Shown here one piece after another: positions 14,518 to 25,666 of a stretch of DNA of 64,000 bases. Position numbers and translations under genes: made by a program. The notes below the pieces were generated by a model that saw only the letters and a list, made by a program, of their open reading frames with translations, was not told where the DNA came from and did not search any database. Source of the stretch: Mesostigma viride (Eukaryota; Streptophyta; Mesostigmatophyceae; Mesostigmatales; Mesostigmataceae); the NCBI GenBank assembly GCA_009746045.1, contig RPFO01001943.1:32725-96724 (forward strand). Reading direction: 5' to 3'. The number at the start of each line of letters is the position of its first letter. The first letter of the stretch is position 1.

Positions 14518-15029
14518 TGTTAAAGGGCATGGGGTTATTATTATGGGGACTTAAATTAATAATTTGTAGGTGGTGAATCATTGCCAACTTAAGCGTCAGG
14601 AGCCAGGAAAATTATTTATTACGTCCATATGGTGTGGCTTTCCATGGCTACCTCAAGGTAGCGTGTACATTGGTAATTATGGTAGGTGAGTGGTGGCGGC
14701 GGCCCTGGTATGCGCATGGGCCGACAATGGGTCGATAACAACAGCTGGTATGTTGGAACATGGTGCATGCGCATGCATGACTCGGTACGGCATGGTATGA
14801 CATGCACATGACACAATACTATAATCTGGTGAAGATAGTGACCAATCGTCCTAGTGCCATTGTACAACTTGGCACATAGTCATAGTGTCCGTTCACGTAG
14901 GACAAATCCCACTTAGGTACTACTATCCGAGCATATCTATTTGTTAATTAGGGCTCGAATACAACTGCCCGTATTATAGATTTCTGCACGGTCAGCATAA
15001 TGGGCATATTCAAGACAGGATTCTTGACA
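14518..15029 (-). repeat. 5' LTR of the nested element
   Basis: 512 bp, the partner of 12,355-12,866. It supplies the last few codons and the stop of the truncated integrase frame. Confidence 0.9.
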
Positions 15030-15034
15030 CAGGC

Positions 15035-17028
15035 TTTTTGTCAATAGGTGTGACAGGGGGAGTATGAGAAGGACTAAGAGGATCTGGCACTACCCATTCT
15101 TCCCTGGCCTTGTTAAAGGCCTCCACCCATTTTAGGAATCCTATGTGTGTGCGACAGTCTTGCTCTATCTGTTCATAAGAGAGAGGAGACATTTTAGCCA
15201 CATCATGCTTGCCCAATCCAAATGAGTTGGGATGAAGTTTTTGGTTGTGAACCAGGTCTGCCACACAGGGTTCTTGCCCTGGGGCATACTTGGGTGTAGC
15301 AAATTTTACAGAAGCAATGTTGGTGTTAAGAAGTTTTTCAAGAGAAATTTTGAAATGATTCAGATCAACACCACCCATGTCCTGGATGGATAGTCTATCA
15401 CTGGATATGAGGACACCAGGGTAACAGAGAAAAGGATCCCCCAATAAAGCATTCCCTTTATAACCTTCCAAGACCTGAAAAGGAGTGGGGATACCAAGTA
15501 TAGTCAACATGACCTGACCTAATACCTTGAGGGATGATTGCCCTGAGAAATCAGCCACATGGTGCCAGGGTGAAGGTTCCAAAGGCAAATGGGGCACAGC
15601 CAGGGCACTGATAATGCTGACCTGGGCTTGTGTGTCCACTGCAACCATAAATGGGCTATTGTCATTCTGCCCAACCTTCCCCACCTTAGCTGATCCTGCA
15701 GCAGTTTGAGCTTTGGCTCTATGAGCTGCTTGTAAAATGCGAACAGCGTCTGCTAGGCTGCGTTTGGAAGGTGCAGCTAGTGGCTGAGCTATGTTCACAC
15801 TTGTAGAGGTGATAGGTTGCTGATCACCTGTTTTGCCAATGTGACCCTCTGCTGCAGGGGGCCAATCCTGCAGTGACTGCCTGCAATCATCAAGGGTGAC
15901 CTGGGTGTCACAGTGGGTGTGGCTCTCACACTCACCAGTGGGTGTTCCAAACAACCACTCACTGGGCAACGCTGGGATGCCAGGCAACTGTACAGGGCTG
16001 TCGGCCAACAGCTCTTCCTCCTCTGCCACGTCTGACACAGTTGGAAAATACAATTTCATCCTGTGAGGTGAACACCTGTGAATTTTTCCCGTGTCATTGT
16101 GTTTAACTAACACTGTCCTGCCAGTGGTGTTAAACTTTAGGATGGTGGCTGGCCCATGCCAGGTACCCACCTTGCCTAGTCCCGACTCCTTGTAGAATAG
16201 GACCTGATCCCCTTCTCTGAAGGTGGGACGTGGATGCTTTGCATCCTTGACAGCTAACCTGCTAGCTGTCTGTGCTCGCTGTGCGTTGTAGAGGGCTAGT
16301 ACCTCAGGTGGATAAATGCCTGCATGCAATCCATCTGGTGTAATGACCACCCCTTGTGGGGTTTTCATGAGTGGCCTCCTGTTGAGGACTTGGCACAACC
16401 TGGTGGACCACAGAGCTCTGTCAGCATAGGACCCACTGTCAGCCAGCAGATTGCCATCTTCTTTGGCTACAAGGGTTTTAATGGACCTGATGGCCCTTTC
16501 AATAATGCCTTGCCTCTCATGATCTTCTAGCCCAGCCAGATCAATAGCCTCACACCCTGGTTCATTGGCAAGACATGTGAACTGCTGATCCAGTAACAAT
16601 GCCTCCACAGGGTAGTACCTGGCCTGAGCAATCAAGAGAGCCCTGAGCAACTGTGTCTTGTCCATTCCAGGTAATGGTTCAATGGTTGTGTACCTTGACC
16701 ATGCATCTTTAAGTGCCAAGTAAGATTGTCCTTTGATATGAAAGACATCTCCTACCACCCTGCCCTTGCTCTTAGGTGGGGTAGCTACATGCCACTTAGG
16801 GGGTTTGGGTGCATTGAACTGACAATGCTGGCAGTGGGATCTGACCACCTGGCATGCACGTCTGAGTGCTGCCCCCCCTATTGCTGCTGCCACCACCTCT
16901 GCACTCACTTCATGCCCATAAAGGAAATGCAACTGCAAAGCAAGCTCCTGAAAACTGATCTGAGCATCCTCTGGGGGACACTCTGCACACCTTGGGAACC
17001 ATAGATGTGAAGGTTGGTTTAGAGACAT
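15035..17028 (-). CDS. Integrase with a downstream retropepsin-like segment (5' part of pol)
   Basis: Inserts element cDNA into host DNA. From Met at 17,028 the frame shows the HHCC zinc site (His34, His39, Cys66, Cys69), catalytic acids at about Asp92, Asp145 and Glu175, and a basic C-terminal region to about residue 325. A Pro/Ser/Thr-rich linker follows, then at residues 463-466 a DTQA motif within a VAVDTQAQVSII context, resembling an aspartic-protease active site with Gly replaced by Gln. If that is the protease, the order is IN-PR-RT-RH, not the normal copia PR-IN-RT-RH. The frame is cut at 15,034 by the nested element and continues in frame at 12,354. It overlaps the preceding ORF by 119 bp in a different frame. 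Confidence 0.8.
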
Positions 17029-17347
17029 AATCTTCTGAAACCAGCTGTAGCACCTTTCCAGAACTGCTCACTGCTCTGACAGTGGGGCATGCAGATGAAA
17101 GAGGTGAAGCAGGCACACTCAAGCCAGCATGAGAGGGAGACTCACACTTCTTGCCGTAAGGAGGCCGCTTGCAGTCCTTGGGGTCACCGTGGGGCGGCCC
17201 GTGGCACTTGTGGCACAGGACGTCCAAATGCCCCAGCTCGTCCACGTTCTTGCGGCAGGTGGGCCGCAGGTGGTACTTCATGCCACAGCGGGTGCACCGC
17301 TGAGAAGACTTGTCCTCCTTGTCCTGCTTCTTGTTGTTGTTGTTGTT

Positions 17348-17389
<42 letters not shown>

Positions 17390-17704
17390 ACTGTTGTTGT
17401 TGTTGTTGCTGGAGCTGCCCCCCTTGGAGGGAGACTGCCCCTTACCCTTGCCCTTGCCCCAGCCCCTGCCCTTGCCCTTGCCCTTGCCCTTGCCCTTGCC
17501 CTTAAACATTTGTCCCAGCAGGGACTTGACTTCTGCCATAGTGACAGGTCTCTTGCTCCTGTCTTCCCTCTCCCTATCCTCCTCCTCCCTCTCTTCCCCC
17601 CTGACCCTCTTTACAGAGGTGCCCATGGCCCCCTGGCTAAGGGGAGCCAAGGCCAGCTTGATATAATCCAATGCCTCCTTCATGTCCTCCCAGTACTTTG
17701 CCAT
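16910..17704 (-). CDS. Nucleocapsid-like basic protein with CCHC zinc knuckles (Gag C-terminal part)
   Basis: 264 residues. It opens with a helical segment, then a charged Glu/Arg/Lys region, a Lys-Gly repeat tract, a long poly-Asn tract (encoded by 17,331-17,408) and a zinc region: one canonical C-x2-C-x4-H-x4-C knuckle and a second C-x2-C-x4-H-x5-C. Such knuckles bind the element RNA during packaging. It overlaps the upstream capsid-like ORF by 25 bp and the integrase ORF by 119 bp. Successive frames alternate, so expression would need frameshifting or re-initiation, unless single-base errors have split one polyprotein. Confidence 0.75.
17331..17408. repeat. (TTG)n trinucleotide microsatellite, encodes poly-Asn
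   Basis: An almost pure TTG repeat on the plus strand (AAC codons on the coding strand) inside the nucleocapsid-like ORF. It also creates spurious poly-Leu and poly-Val frames on the plus strand. Confidence 0.9.
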
Positions 17705-18351
17705 CCTGTGGCAAGCATAGCGTAGGTGTTTTTGTCAAGTTTGAGTTTCTCAAGGAAAGAACGCAGCAAGAACTTGTGATCTAGCTGCTGGACATCAGGA
17801 CGTGCTTTGATGGCTAGCTCATATTTCTTTGTCTCAGCCACATAGTCCACTGATGTGACCCTGTATTCCTCTACCCACCTGAATGCCCCATATATGTCCA
17901 CAGATGAGGGGGTGGAGAGGAGGTCAGTTAGCTCCTTCATGAAAGCCTCCCAAACTGCCCTAGCCTGCGTGTCCTGCCACTTGGGATACCTACGCTGGAA
18001 GACAAGAATGAGATTCTGAATCTGAGAAGAGGACTGATGGTAGAAATCCCCCTGCATGAGAGATCCAAACCAATTCTTGACATTCAGTTCCTCCCTAGCC
18101 AGCTGCAGAGAGAGAAGTGCATGATTCCCCTGCTCCCTAGTATACCCCTCAGGCAGCCCCCTGACATTAATCCTATCCACAGGACGGTTTTCATTGTAAG
18201 TGGGCAACCTAGAGGGGGATGCAGGGGGAGAGGGAGAAGATGGTGTTGCTGCTGCAGCATTCACAGGAGAGACCTGCTGAGAGGGAAGTGCTACTTGAGT
18301 GAGCTGAGCAGGATGGGCAAACATGGGCTGTGTAGGAGGGTTAGACAACAT
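17680..18351 (-). CDS. Capsid-like Gag protein of the copia element
   Basis: 223 residues. A Pro/Ser/Ala-rich N-terminus is followed by a helical region (about 85-215) with the aromatic/charged pattern of retrotransposon Gag, such as FRWVEEYR and FLRSFLEKLKLDKNTYA. It would form the particle shell. Its ATG overlaps the end of the upstream ORF by 11 bp, just after a run of seven Cs on the coding strand, a plausible slippage site or homopolymer error. Assignment to Gag is by position and composition, without a family match. Confidence 0.65.
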   Translation of the reverse strand: MLSNPPTQPMFAHPAQLTQVALPSQQVSPVNAAAATPSSPSPPASPSRLPTYNENRPVDRINVRGLPEGYTREQGNHALLSLQLAREELNVKNWFGSLMQGDFYHQSSSQIQNLILVFQRRYPKWQDTQARAVWEAFMKELTDLLSTPSSVDIYGAFRWVEEYRVTSVDYVAETKKYELAIKARPDVQQLDHKFLLRSFLEKLKLDKNTYAMLATGWQSTGRT

Positions 18352-20059
18352 AGGGGGGGCTGGTGGGGGTGTGAGTGTGTGTCACTTCCCGCCTCCTGCT
18401 GCGGGCCTCCTCCCAATCATGGAAGGTGGGAGAGAGGGACACTTCATCGTCAGTAGGGTTAGTAAGATCATGATGCAACCAGGTAGGCAGAGTTAGCCAC
18501 CTACCCGCCCCTCTCAGGATGGCGTTGTGCAGGAGCTCCAGCAAACGCACCAGACGCACCCTGCTGCCCTGCACCCTCCTCCCTGAGAGGAGAGCCTGCA
18601 GGGCAGGCAGCAGGTCGTCGCACACCCTACGTGTGCCCGCTTGGAGGTTGGGCAGGCCCAGGATGTGCGTGATGATTGCACACACCAGGCTGCCCGCCTC
18701 CGCGACGTGCATCTGCTGGCTCCTGTCGGCCAGCCCACGGAAGGAGGCTGTGGCTGTCTGTATGGCACGCCACACGGCCTCATCACCCAGGGTGATGAAG
18801 TCGCGACCTTGCAGGTCGCCCTCCAGCAGTGCTGGTTGCTGCCCAGCTGCGGTGGGACCCTGGGGCCCCTCCGGCCCTGCCAGGGACTTGTCCTTGTTGC
18901 GACTAGAGGGGGCCTGCCCCCCAGAGCCGCTGGAGGTGCCCGTGACACCCTCCATGGGGGCTGCATCCCCCGCCAGCGCCGGAGGCGCCGGCGTCGCTGC
19001 CGGGGTCCCTGCGACCCCGGGCGCTTGTGTCGCCGCCGGGGTCCCTGCGACCCCGGTGGCCTCCTCAGCCACCTGGCCCCCCACGCTGGGCGGGGGAGCC
19101 TGCGGCTGAGGTTGGACCCTCTGACCTGCCAGAGGGTCCTGGGTGGCTTCACCACCCATGGGCGTGTTGGGGGCGTCTGCCGCCCCGCGCCCCGTCGCAG
19201 GCGGCATCGCAGCCGCCTCACGCCTATCCGGGCCCCAGCCAACTGGCGTGACTTGGGGCCACGCTGGCAACGGAGTCAGCGCGATCTCTGGTCTGGAGAC
19301 CACGCGCAGCGCCTCTCTCTGGCGCTGCCTGGACGCCCACTGATCAACAGTGCCGGGGTTGTGCCTCGGCCGATTGGCGAAACAGTACAGCCAAACCGCC
19401 ACCTGAACCAGTGGGAGCTGCATCCTAAGACGCCCCTCGATCAGCGAGTGCACCCGATGAACCTCTATCGCGTGTATCTGCTCATCTGGAAGCAACTGAA
19501 AACGATCGAGCAAGATCCGGCCGTTCACCGCAATGAACGCCGGGATGTCGTCCTCCCCAAGGGGGAGAAAATGGGGTGGGCGCCCGAACATGACCGGGGG
19601 CGGAACATGTTCCCCATACCGGTCAATGTCCATGGTGGCCATCTGTCGGCCCACGGAAAGGTTGCCAGACGTCGCAGGTGTCTGCGACGAAAGCTCAAGC
19701 GAAGGCCGAGGCCTCGCAGGCGGCACCTCGCCATCCTCCTCGGAGGAATCACTCCGCTCACGACCCCCGTCACCTGCGACGGGTGAACGTCGTGCCCGGG
19801 GGACCTGCCCCCCAGGTGCCATGGCGGACAAACCGCCAGTGGCAAACGGCCGCCCGCTCGCCATCCCCCGGGCGCCGGGCCCCACCTGCGGGCCCCGACG
19901 CCTGGGTTGGTCAGCGACCACCGTGCGGAAGGGGACGTTGGGCGTCACCCTCGCATCGGTGGTGGAGGGCGTGCCCTCCGGCGAAAGGCGGGGTGAGGTG
20001 CGCCTGGCAGGCGCCTTCCCCTTGTTGTTGTTGCCGTTGTTGCCGTTGTTGGACGCCAT
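18341..20059 (-). CDS. First ORF of the copia element (Gag N-terminal or accessory)
   Basis: 572 residues from the first ATG (20,059) after the 5' LTR. The N-terminus is Asn/Gly/Lys-rich, followed by long Pro/Gly/Ala/Arg stretches, a more ordered segment at about 170-260 (PRHNPGTVDQWASRQRQ) and a helical C-terminal part (LGLPNLQAGTRRVCDDLLPAL). I recognise no named domain. It lies between the primer-binding region and the capsid-like ORF, so it is probably part of Gag or an accessory structural protein. GC-rich, high-coding-quality sequence. Confidence 0.6.
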   Translation of the reverse strand: MASNNGNNGNNNKGKAPARRTSPRLSPEGTPSTTDARVTPNVPFRTVVADQPRRRGPQVGPGARGMASGRPFATGGLSAMAPGGQVPRARRSPVAGDGGRERSDSSEEDGEVPPARPRPSLELSSQTPATSGNLSVGRQMATMDIDRYGEHVPPPVMFGRPPHFLPLGEDDIPAFIAVNGRILLDRFQLLPDEQIHAIEVHRVHSLIEGRLRMQLPLVQVAVWLYCFANRPRHNPGTVDQWASRQRQREALRVVSRPEIALTPLPAWPQVTPVGWGPDRREAAAMPPATGRGAADAPNTPMGGEATQDPLAGQRVQPQPQAPPPSVGGQVAEEATGVAGTPAATQAPGVAGTPAATPAPPALAGDAAPMEGVTGTSSGSGGQAPSSRNKDKSLAGPEGPQGPTAAGQQPALLEGDLQGRDFITLGDEAVWRAIQTATASFRGLADRSQQMHVAEAGSLVCAIITHILGLPNLQAGTRRVCDDLLPALQALLSGRRVQGSRVRLVRLLELLHNAILRGAGRWLTLPTWLHHDLTNPTDDEVSLSPTFHDWEEARSRRREVTHTHTPTSPPYVV

Positions 20060-20084
20060 ATCTTTTTTTTTTTGCTTAAAAAAA

Positions 20085-20104
20085 ATATCGAACTTTTCAG
20101 TCCA
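20085..20104 (-). promoter_or_regulatory. Putative primer-binding site of the copia element
   Basis: Minus-strand TGGACTGAAAAG follows the LTR directly. It starts with the TGG expected for pairing to a tRNA CCA end. The tRNA is not identified. Confidence 0.45.
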
Positions 20105-20559
20105 AGTTGGATGGAGACTAGGGACGACGAACAACTGCGAAAGCTGAGAGCGAATGATGATTGTATTACAATAATACAATGAGAGAGCGATGAAAGCTGA
20201 GGGCTCAGAATGGAACTGGGCAGACTCGGGTGCTGTGGCACTCCCCAGTGCTACGCCTATATGCCTATGGCGGTGCTACCTGCAGCACACGACCAGTGGA
20301 CAAGTGTACACCGCAATGCCATGCGACCACGTCACTAGCAACCAGCTAAGACTCGGCCCGTCAGGCCCGGCTACACCGGACCTGGCGGGTCGAGCTAGCA
20401 CCTAGGAACAGTCTGGCACTAACCGCACATCGGTCCACATGACACCTCAGTACCGTACACCCTGCCGTACTGTACTGAGGTGTCCCGCTCAGCCGCGGTA
20501 GGCAATACGCGGCGCGCAGGCCGGAAATCCGTGTGTCAGCCTAAGCATCTCATCTAACT
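20105..20559 (-). repeat. 5' LTR of the copia element
   Basis: 455 bp, the partner of 9,387-9,842. It is followed by the GGCTG duplication and the resumed 40-bp array. Confidence 0.9.
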
Positions 20560-23500
20560 GGCTGCACACACACGTACATCCACCGCGCACGCAAGGGGCA
20601 ACTGCACACACATGTACACACACCGCGCACGCTTGGGGCAGCTGCACTCACATGTACACACACCGCGCACGCAAGGGGCGGCTGCACACACACGTACATC
20701 CACCGCGCACGCAAGGGGCAACTGCACACACACGTACATCCACCGCGCACGCAAGGGGCGGCTGCACACACACGTACACACACCGCGCACGCAAGGGGCA
20801 ACTGCACACACATGTACACACACCGCGCACGCTTGGGGCGGCTGCACACACACGTACCTACACCGCGCACGCAAGGGGCGGCTGCACACACACGTACATA
20901 CACCGCGCACGCAAGGGGCAACTGCACACACATGTACATACACCGCGCACGCAAGGGGCAACTGCACACACATGTACACACACCGCGCACGCAAGGGGCA
21001 ACTGCACACACACGTACACACACCGCGCACGCTTGGGGCGGCTGCACACACACGTACCTACACCGCGCACGCAAGGGGCGGCTGCACACACACGTACATC
21101 CACCGCGCACGCAAGGGGCAACTGCACACACATGTACACACACCGCGCACGCTTAAGGCAGCTGCACTCACATGTACACACACCGCGCACGCAAGGGCCG
21201 GCTGCACACACACGTACATCCACCGCGCACGCAAGGGGCAACTGCACACACACGTACATCCACCGCGCACGCAAGGGGCGGCTGCACACACACGTACACA
21301 CACCGCGCACGCAAGGGGCACCTGCACACACATGTACACACACCGCGCACGCTTGGGGCGGCTGCACACACACGTACCTACACCGCGCACGCAAGGGCCG
21401 GCTGCACACACACGTACATACACCGCGCACGCAAGGGGCAACTGCACACACATGTACATACACCGCGCAACCACGGGGCGGCTGCACACACACGTACATA
21501 CACCGCGCACGCTTGGGGCAGCTGCACTCACATGTACACACACCGCGCACGCAAGGGGCGACTGCACACACACGTACACACACCGCGCACGCAAGGGCCG
21601 GCTGCACACACACGTACACACACCATGCACGCAAGGGCCGGCTGCACACACACGTACATCCACCGCGCACGCAAGGGCCGGCTGCACACACACGTACATA
21701 CACCGCGCACGCAAGGGGCAACTGCACACACATGTACACACACCGCGCACGCAAGGGGCAACTGCACACACACGTACACACACCGCGCACGCTTGGGGCG
21801 GCTGCACACACACGTACACACACCGCGCACGCAAGGGGCGGCTGCACACACACGTACATCCACCGCGCACGCAAGGGGCAACTGCACACACATGTACACA
21901 CACCGCGCACGCTTGGGGCAGCTGCACTCACATGTACACACACCGCGCACGCAAGGGGCGGCTGCACACACACGTACATCCACCGCGCACGCAAGGGGCA
22001 ACTGCACACACACGTACATCCACCGCGCACGCAAGGGGCGGCTGCACACACACGTACACACACCGCGCACGCAAGGGGCAACTGCACACACATGTACACA
22101 CACCGCGCACGCTTGGGGCGGCTGCACACACACGTACCTACACCGCGCACGCAAGGGGCGGCTGCACACACACGTACATACACCGCGCACGCAAGGGGCA
22201 ACTGCACACACATGTACATACACCGCGCACGCAAGGGGCAACTGCACACACATGTACACACACCGCGCACGCAAGGGGCAACTGCACACACACGTACACA
22301 CACCGCGCACGCTTGGGGCGGCTGCACACACACGTACATCCACCGCGCACGCAAGGGGCGGCTGCACACACACGTACATCCACCGCGCACGCAAGGGGCA
22401 ACTGCACACACATGTACACACACCGCGCACGCTTGGGGCAGCTGCACTCACATGTACACACACCGCGCACGCAAGGGCCGGCTGCACACACACGAAAAAC
22501 CACCGCGCACGCAAGGGGCAACTGCACACACACGTACATCCACCGCGCACGCAAGGGGCGGCTGCACACACACGTACACACACCGCGCACGCAAGGGGCA
22601 ACTGCACACACATGTACACACACCGCGCACGCTTGGGGCGGCTGCACACACACGTACCTACACCGCGCACGCAAGGGGCGGCTGCACACACACGTACATA
22701 CACCGCGCACGCAAGGGGCAACTGCACACACATGTACATACACCGCGCAACCACGGGGCGGCTGCACACACACGTACATACACCGCGCACGCAAGGGGCA
22801 ACTGCACACACATGTACACACACCGCGCACGCTTGGGGCGGCTGCACACACACGTACCTACACCGCGCACGCAAGGGGCGGCTGCACACACACGTACATA
22901 CACCGCGCACGCAAGGGGCAACTGCACACACATGTACATACACCGCGCAACCACGGGGCGGCTGCACACACACGTACACACACCGCGCACGCAAGGGGCA
23001 GCTGCACACACACGTACATACACCATGCACGCAAGGGGCTGCACACACACTTACACACACCTTGCACGCAAGGGCCGGCATGCACACACACTGGCATACA
23101 CCGCGCACGCAAGGGGCGGCTGCACACACGTACATACACCGCGCACGCAAGGGGCGAGTGCACACACACGTACACACACCGCGCACGCAATTAAGGGACG
23201 GCTGCACACACACGTACATACACCGCGCACGCAAGGGGCAACGGCACTCACATGTACATACACCATGCACGCAAGGGGCGGCTGCACACACACGTACACA
23301 CACCATGCACGCAAGGAGCGACTTCACGCACAGGTACACACACCATGCACGCAAGGTTCGGCTGCACACACATGTACATCCACCGCGCACGCAAGGGGCG
23401 GCTGCACACACATGTACATACACCATGCACGCAAGGGGCGGCTGCACACACCTGTACATCCACCGCGCACGCAAGGGGCGAGTGCACACACACGTACACA

Positions 23501-23658
23501 CACCGCGCACGCAAGGGGCGGCTGCACACACACGTACACACACCATGCACGCAATTGCCAACATGCACACACACGTACACACACCGCGCACGCTTGGGGC
23601 GGCTGCACACACACGTACCTACACCGCGCACGCAAGGGGCGGCTGCACACACACGTAC
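20560..23658. repeat. 40-bp minisatellite, block 2 (about 77 units)
   Basis: Continuation of the array after the copia element. A large part (at least 21,928-23,050) recurs 7,469 bp downstream at 29,397-30,519 with the same order of unit variants, including the rare CACGAAAAACC unit near 22,492 and 29,961. This indicates a segmental duplication of array after the units had diversified. Confidence 0.95.
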
Positions 23659-25119
23659 TTTGTGAGCTCACGCTCGTTCTATCTATGACCTGCGGAAGTC
23701 TCAAAGGGGGAGGGGAGGCCGCAGTAGACAGGTCTGACTAGGTAGCCAGTACTAGGGGGGGGGGGTACGGTGTTGTGGGGGGGGGTACTGGGGACGGTAC
23801 TGTGGACCGGGTCCAATTTGTGTTGTGGACCGGGGGCAGTCCTGTGGACCGGGGACGGCGCGGCGCCACTGGCCTGTTGGTCAGTGGGCTGGCGTCCGTC
23901 ACCCCACCTACGACTAGGTAGACGGTGGATACTTAGGGTTGTGGCGGGGCAACAACCACTCCTCTTTGCAGCTGTGTCGACGGCCCACTGACGGCGTGTG
24001 TGCACTGCTATGGCGGTGCCGAATGTAAATCACAGCTACCGGCCTCCGAATTATTATTCGGGGGCCTGTTTTATGTAAGGTTATGACGGCTGCGCGACGG
24101 GGGTCGGCAGCACCCCAATAACTTGCCGTTCGAAGTGCAGGCGGTAGCTGCCAGTGCCAGATTGTTCTATTTTTGCTGCGTTGTACTCGCCACCCCGAGC
24201 TCGCGGGAGGGGTCTGGATAGACGCGGGAGTGACTCTTGATCGGACAACTAAAGCGGGGCAGTCGTGGTGCTAGGGTGGCAACAGCTACAGGCGGAGGGG
24301 GAATACGCCGCAGGCAAGTTCGTTGTGTATCGTATGTGCTGGGCCTGGCTAATGAATATCGTCAAGAATAGTGCATGAGCGCGCTATACGAGCATGGGAA
24401 GAAGGGGGAATCGAGCCCCCAGGCCAGCATAGGAGCGGGGTGGCTGCAGCCCCAGCGCCAGGGGGGCAGCACCCTAAACAGCCTAACATTTCCTCGTGCC
24501 AAGTGAGGCGACAGCGGCCGGCGGCCAGCGCGGAATGGCGGGGTCGTTGCCGCGTAATTTAAGCGGGGACGAGTTGTTGGGACTGACGGTGCACAGCGGG
24601 GAAGGGGAAGGATGTTAGGGCGGGGCGATAGCGGATCCCAGACGCAGCTGCGTCATTGGGGTGCCGGGGGTGCTATGCCTGTGAAGAAAGGTGTACAAAG
24701 AATTGCCGAGCCTGCAGGGGTGGCTGCCGAGGGCAGTGCCCACATGGGTGAGAACCCCCCCGCAGTGGGGGGTCCCTACGGGGATACTTTTGGCTTCCCC
24801 CTTGTATTGCCGCCTGGTTAATGAAGCACTGGTAGCGGCAGGGGACAAGGGGGGCGACGAGAAGTCTGGGCCATACGACAGCTTGCGGCCAAGTGGCCAG
24901 GTAGTGGGTGCGGGATGTTACAAAGCCCAGGTCCTCTTGACTGGCCCAGGTCCTTATGACTGGTATGATGTTTCGGCCCTTGTTGTGTGGCCTAGTTAGC
25001 TTAGAAACTGCAGATTCTTAGGTTAGCTAATGGCTTGGACGTGTGCCTAACACGTATTTGTAATAAACATGTTTCTCTGGCAGCCCCTCACTCCAATGGA
25101 ACTAAAGCAGCAATTGGAT
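23659..25119 (+). repeat. Array-boundary unit, long copy
   Basis: Begins TTTGTGAGCTCACG and ends CAATTGGAT. Its left 0.3 kb (G-run-rich GGTACGGTGTTGTGG sequence) and right 0.2 kb are shared with the following copy. Its middle (about 23,963-24,913) is unique. The right end has TTTGTAATAAACATG, a possible polyadenylation signal. No supportable coding frame. It interrupts the 40-bp array without an obvious target-site duplication. Confidence 0.75.
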
Positions 25120-25666
25120 TTTGTGAGCTCACGCTCGTTCTATCTATGACCTGCGGAAGTCTCAAAGGGGGAGGGGAGGCCGCAGTAGACAGGTCTGACT
25201 AGGTAGCCAGTACTACGGGGGGGGTACGGTGTTGTGGGGGGGGGTACCGGGGACGGTACTGTGGACCGGGTCCAATTTGTGTTGTGGACCGGGGGCAGTC
25301 CTGTGGACCGGGGACGGCGCGGCGCCACTGGCCTGTTGGTCAGTGGGCTGGCGTCCGTCACCCCACCTACGACTAGGTAGACGGTGGATACTTAGGGTTG
25401 TGGCGGGGCAACAACCACTCCTCTTTGCAGCTCCCACCCACCCACCCTTGCTGCCAGACGGATGTTACAAAGCCCAGGTCCTCTTGACTGGCCCAGGTCC
25501 TTATGACTGGTATGATGTTTCGGCCCTTGTTGTGTGGCCTAGTTAGCTTAGAAACTGCAGATTCTTAGGTTAGCTAATGGCTTGGACGTGTGCCTAACAC
25601 GTATTTGTAATAAACATGTTTCTCTGGCAGCCCCTCACTCCAATGGAACTAAAGCAGCAATTGGAT
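25120..25666 (+). repeat. Array-boundary unit, short copy
   Basis: Tandem second copy of the preceding unit. The roughly 0.95-kb middle is replaced by about 29 bp (CCCACCCACCCACCC...). The same short version forms the left edge of the window (1-248). Confidence 0.8.

Larger units (their letters stand above)
12355..15029 (-). mobile_element. Nested non-autonomous LTR retrotransposon (LARD/TRIM-like)
   Basis: Two 512-bp LTRs (12,355-12,866 and 14,518-15,029) begin TGTTAAAGG and end TTCTTGACA on the plus strand. A 5-bp duplication CAGGC flanks the element (12,350-12,354; 15,030-15,034). Orientation is minus: just inside the right LTR the minus strand reads TGGTATCGGAGGTC, close to the initiator-Met primer-binding consensus TGGTATCAGAGC, and next to the left LTR lies the purine tract AAGGAGGG. 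The 1.65-kb interior has no gag or pol. It must use enzymes supplied in trans. It interrupts the pol gene of the copia element. Confidence 0.9.
9387..20559 (-). mobile_element. Ty1/copia-type LTR retrotransposon, interrupted by a nested LTR element
   Basis: The element lies on the minus strand inside the minisatellite. LTRs of 456 and 455 bp (9,387-9,842 and 20,105-20,559) are nearly identical; the one difference I saw is in a G run, so insertion was recent. A 5-bp duplication GGCTG flanks it (9,382-9,386; 20,560-20,564). The LTR ends are AGTT...AACT, not the usual TG...CA. Read 5' to 3' it carries a Gag-like ORF, a capsid-like ORF, a basic ORF with CCHC knuckles, an integrase ORF with a protease-like segment, and a copia RT/RNase H. 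A 2,675-bp LTR element sits in pol. Without it the element is about 8.5 kb. Confidence 0.9.

Noticed and set aside
17089-17725. Plus-strand poly-Cys, poly-Val and poly-Leu frames
   Set aside because: They are antisense readings of the TTG microsatellite and Lys-Gly tract in the retrotransposon nucleocapsid ORF.
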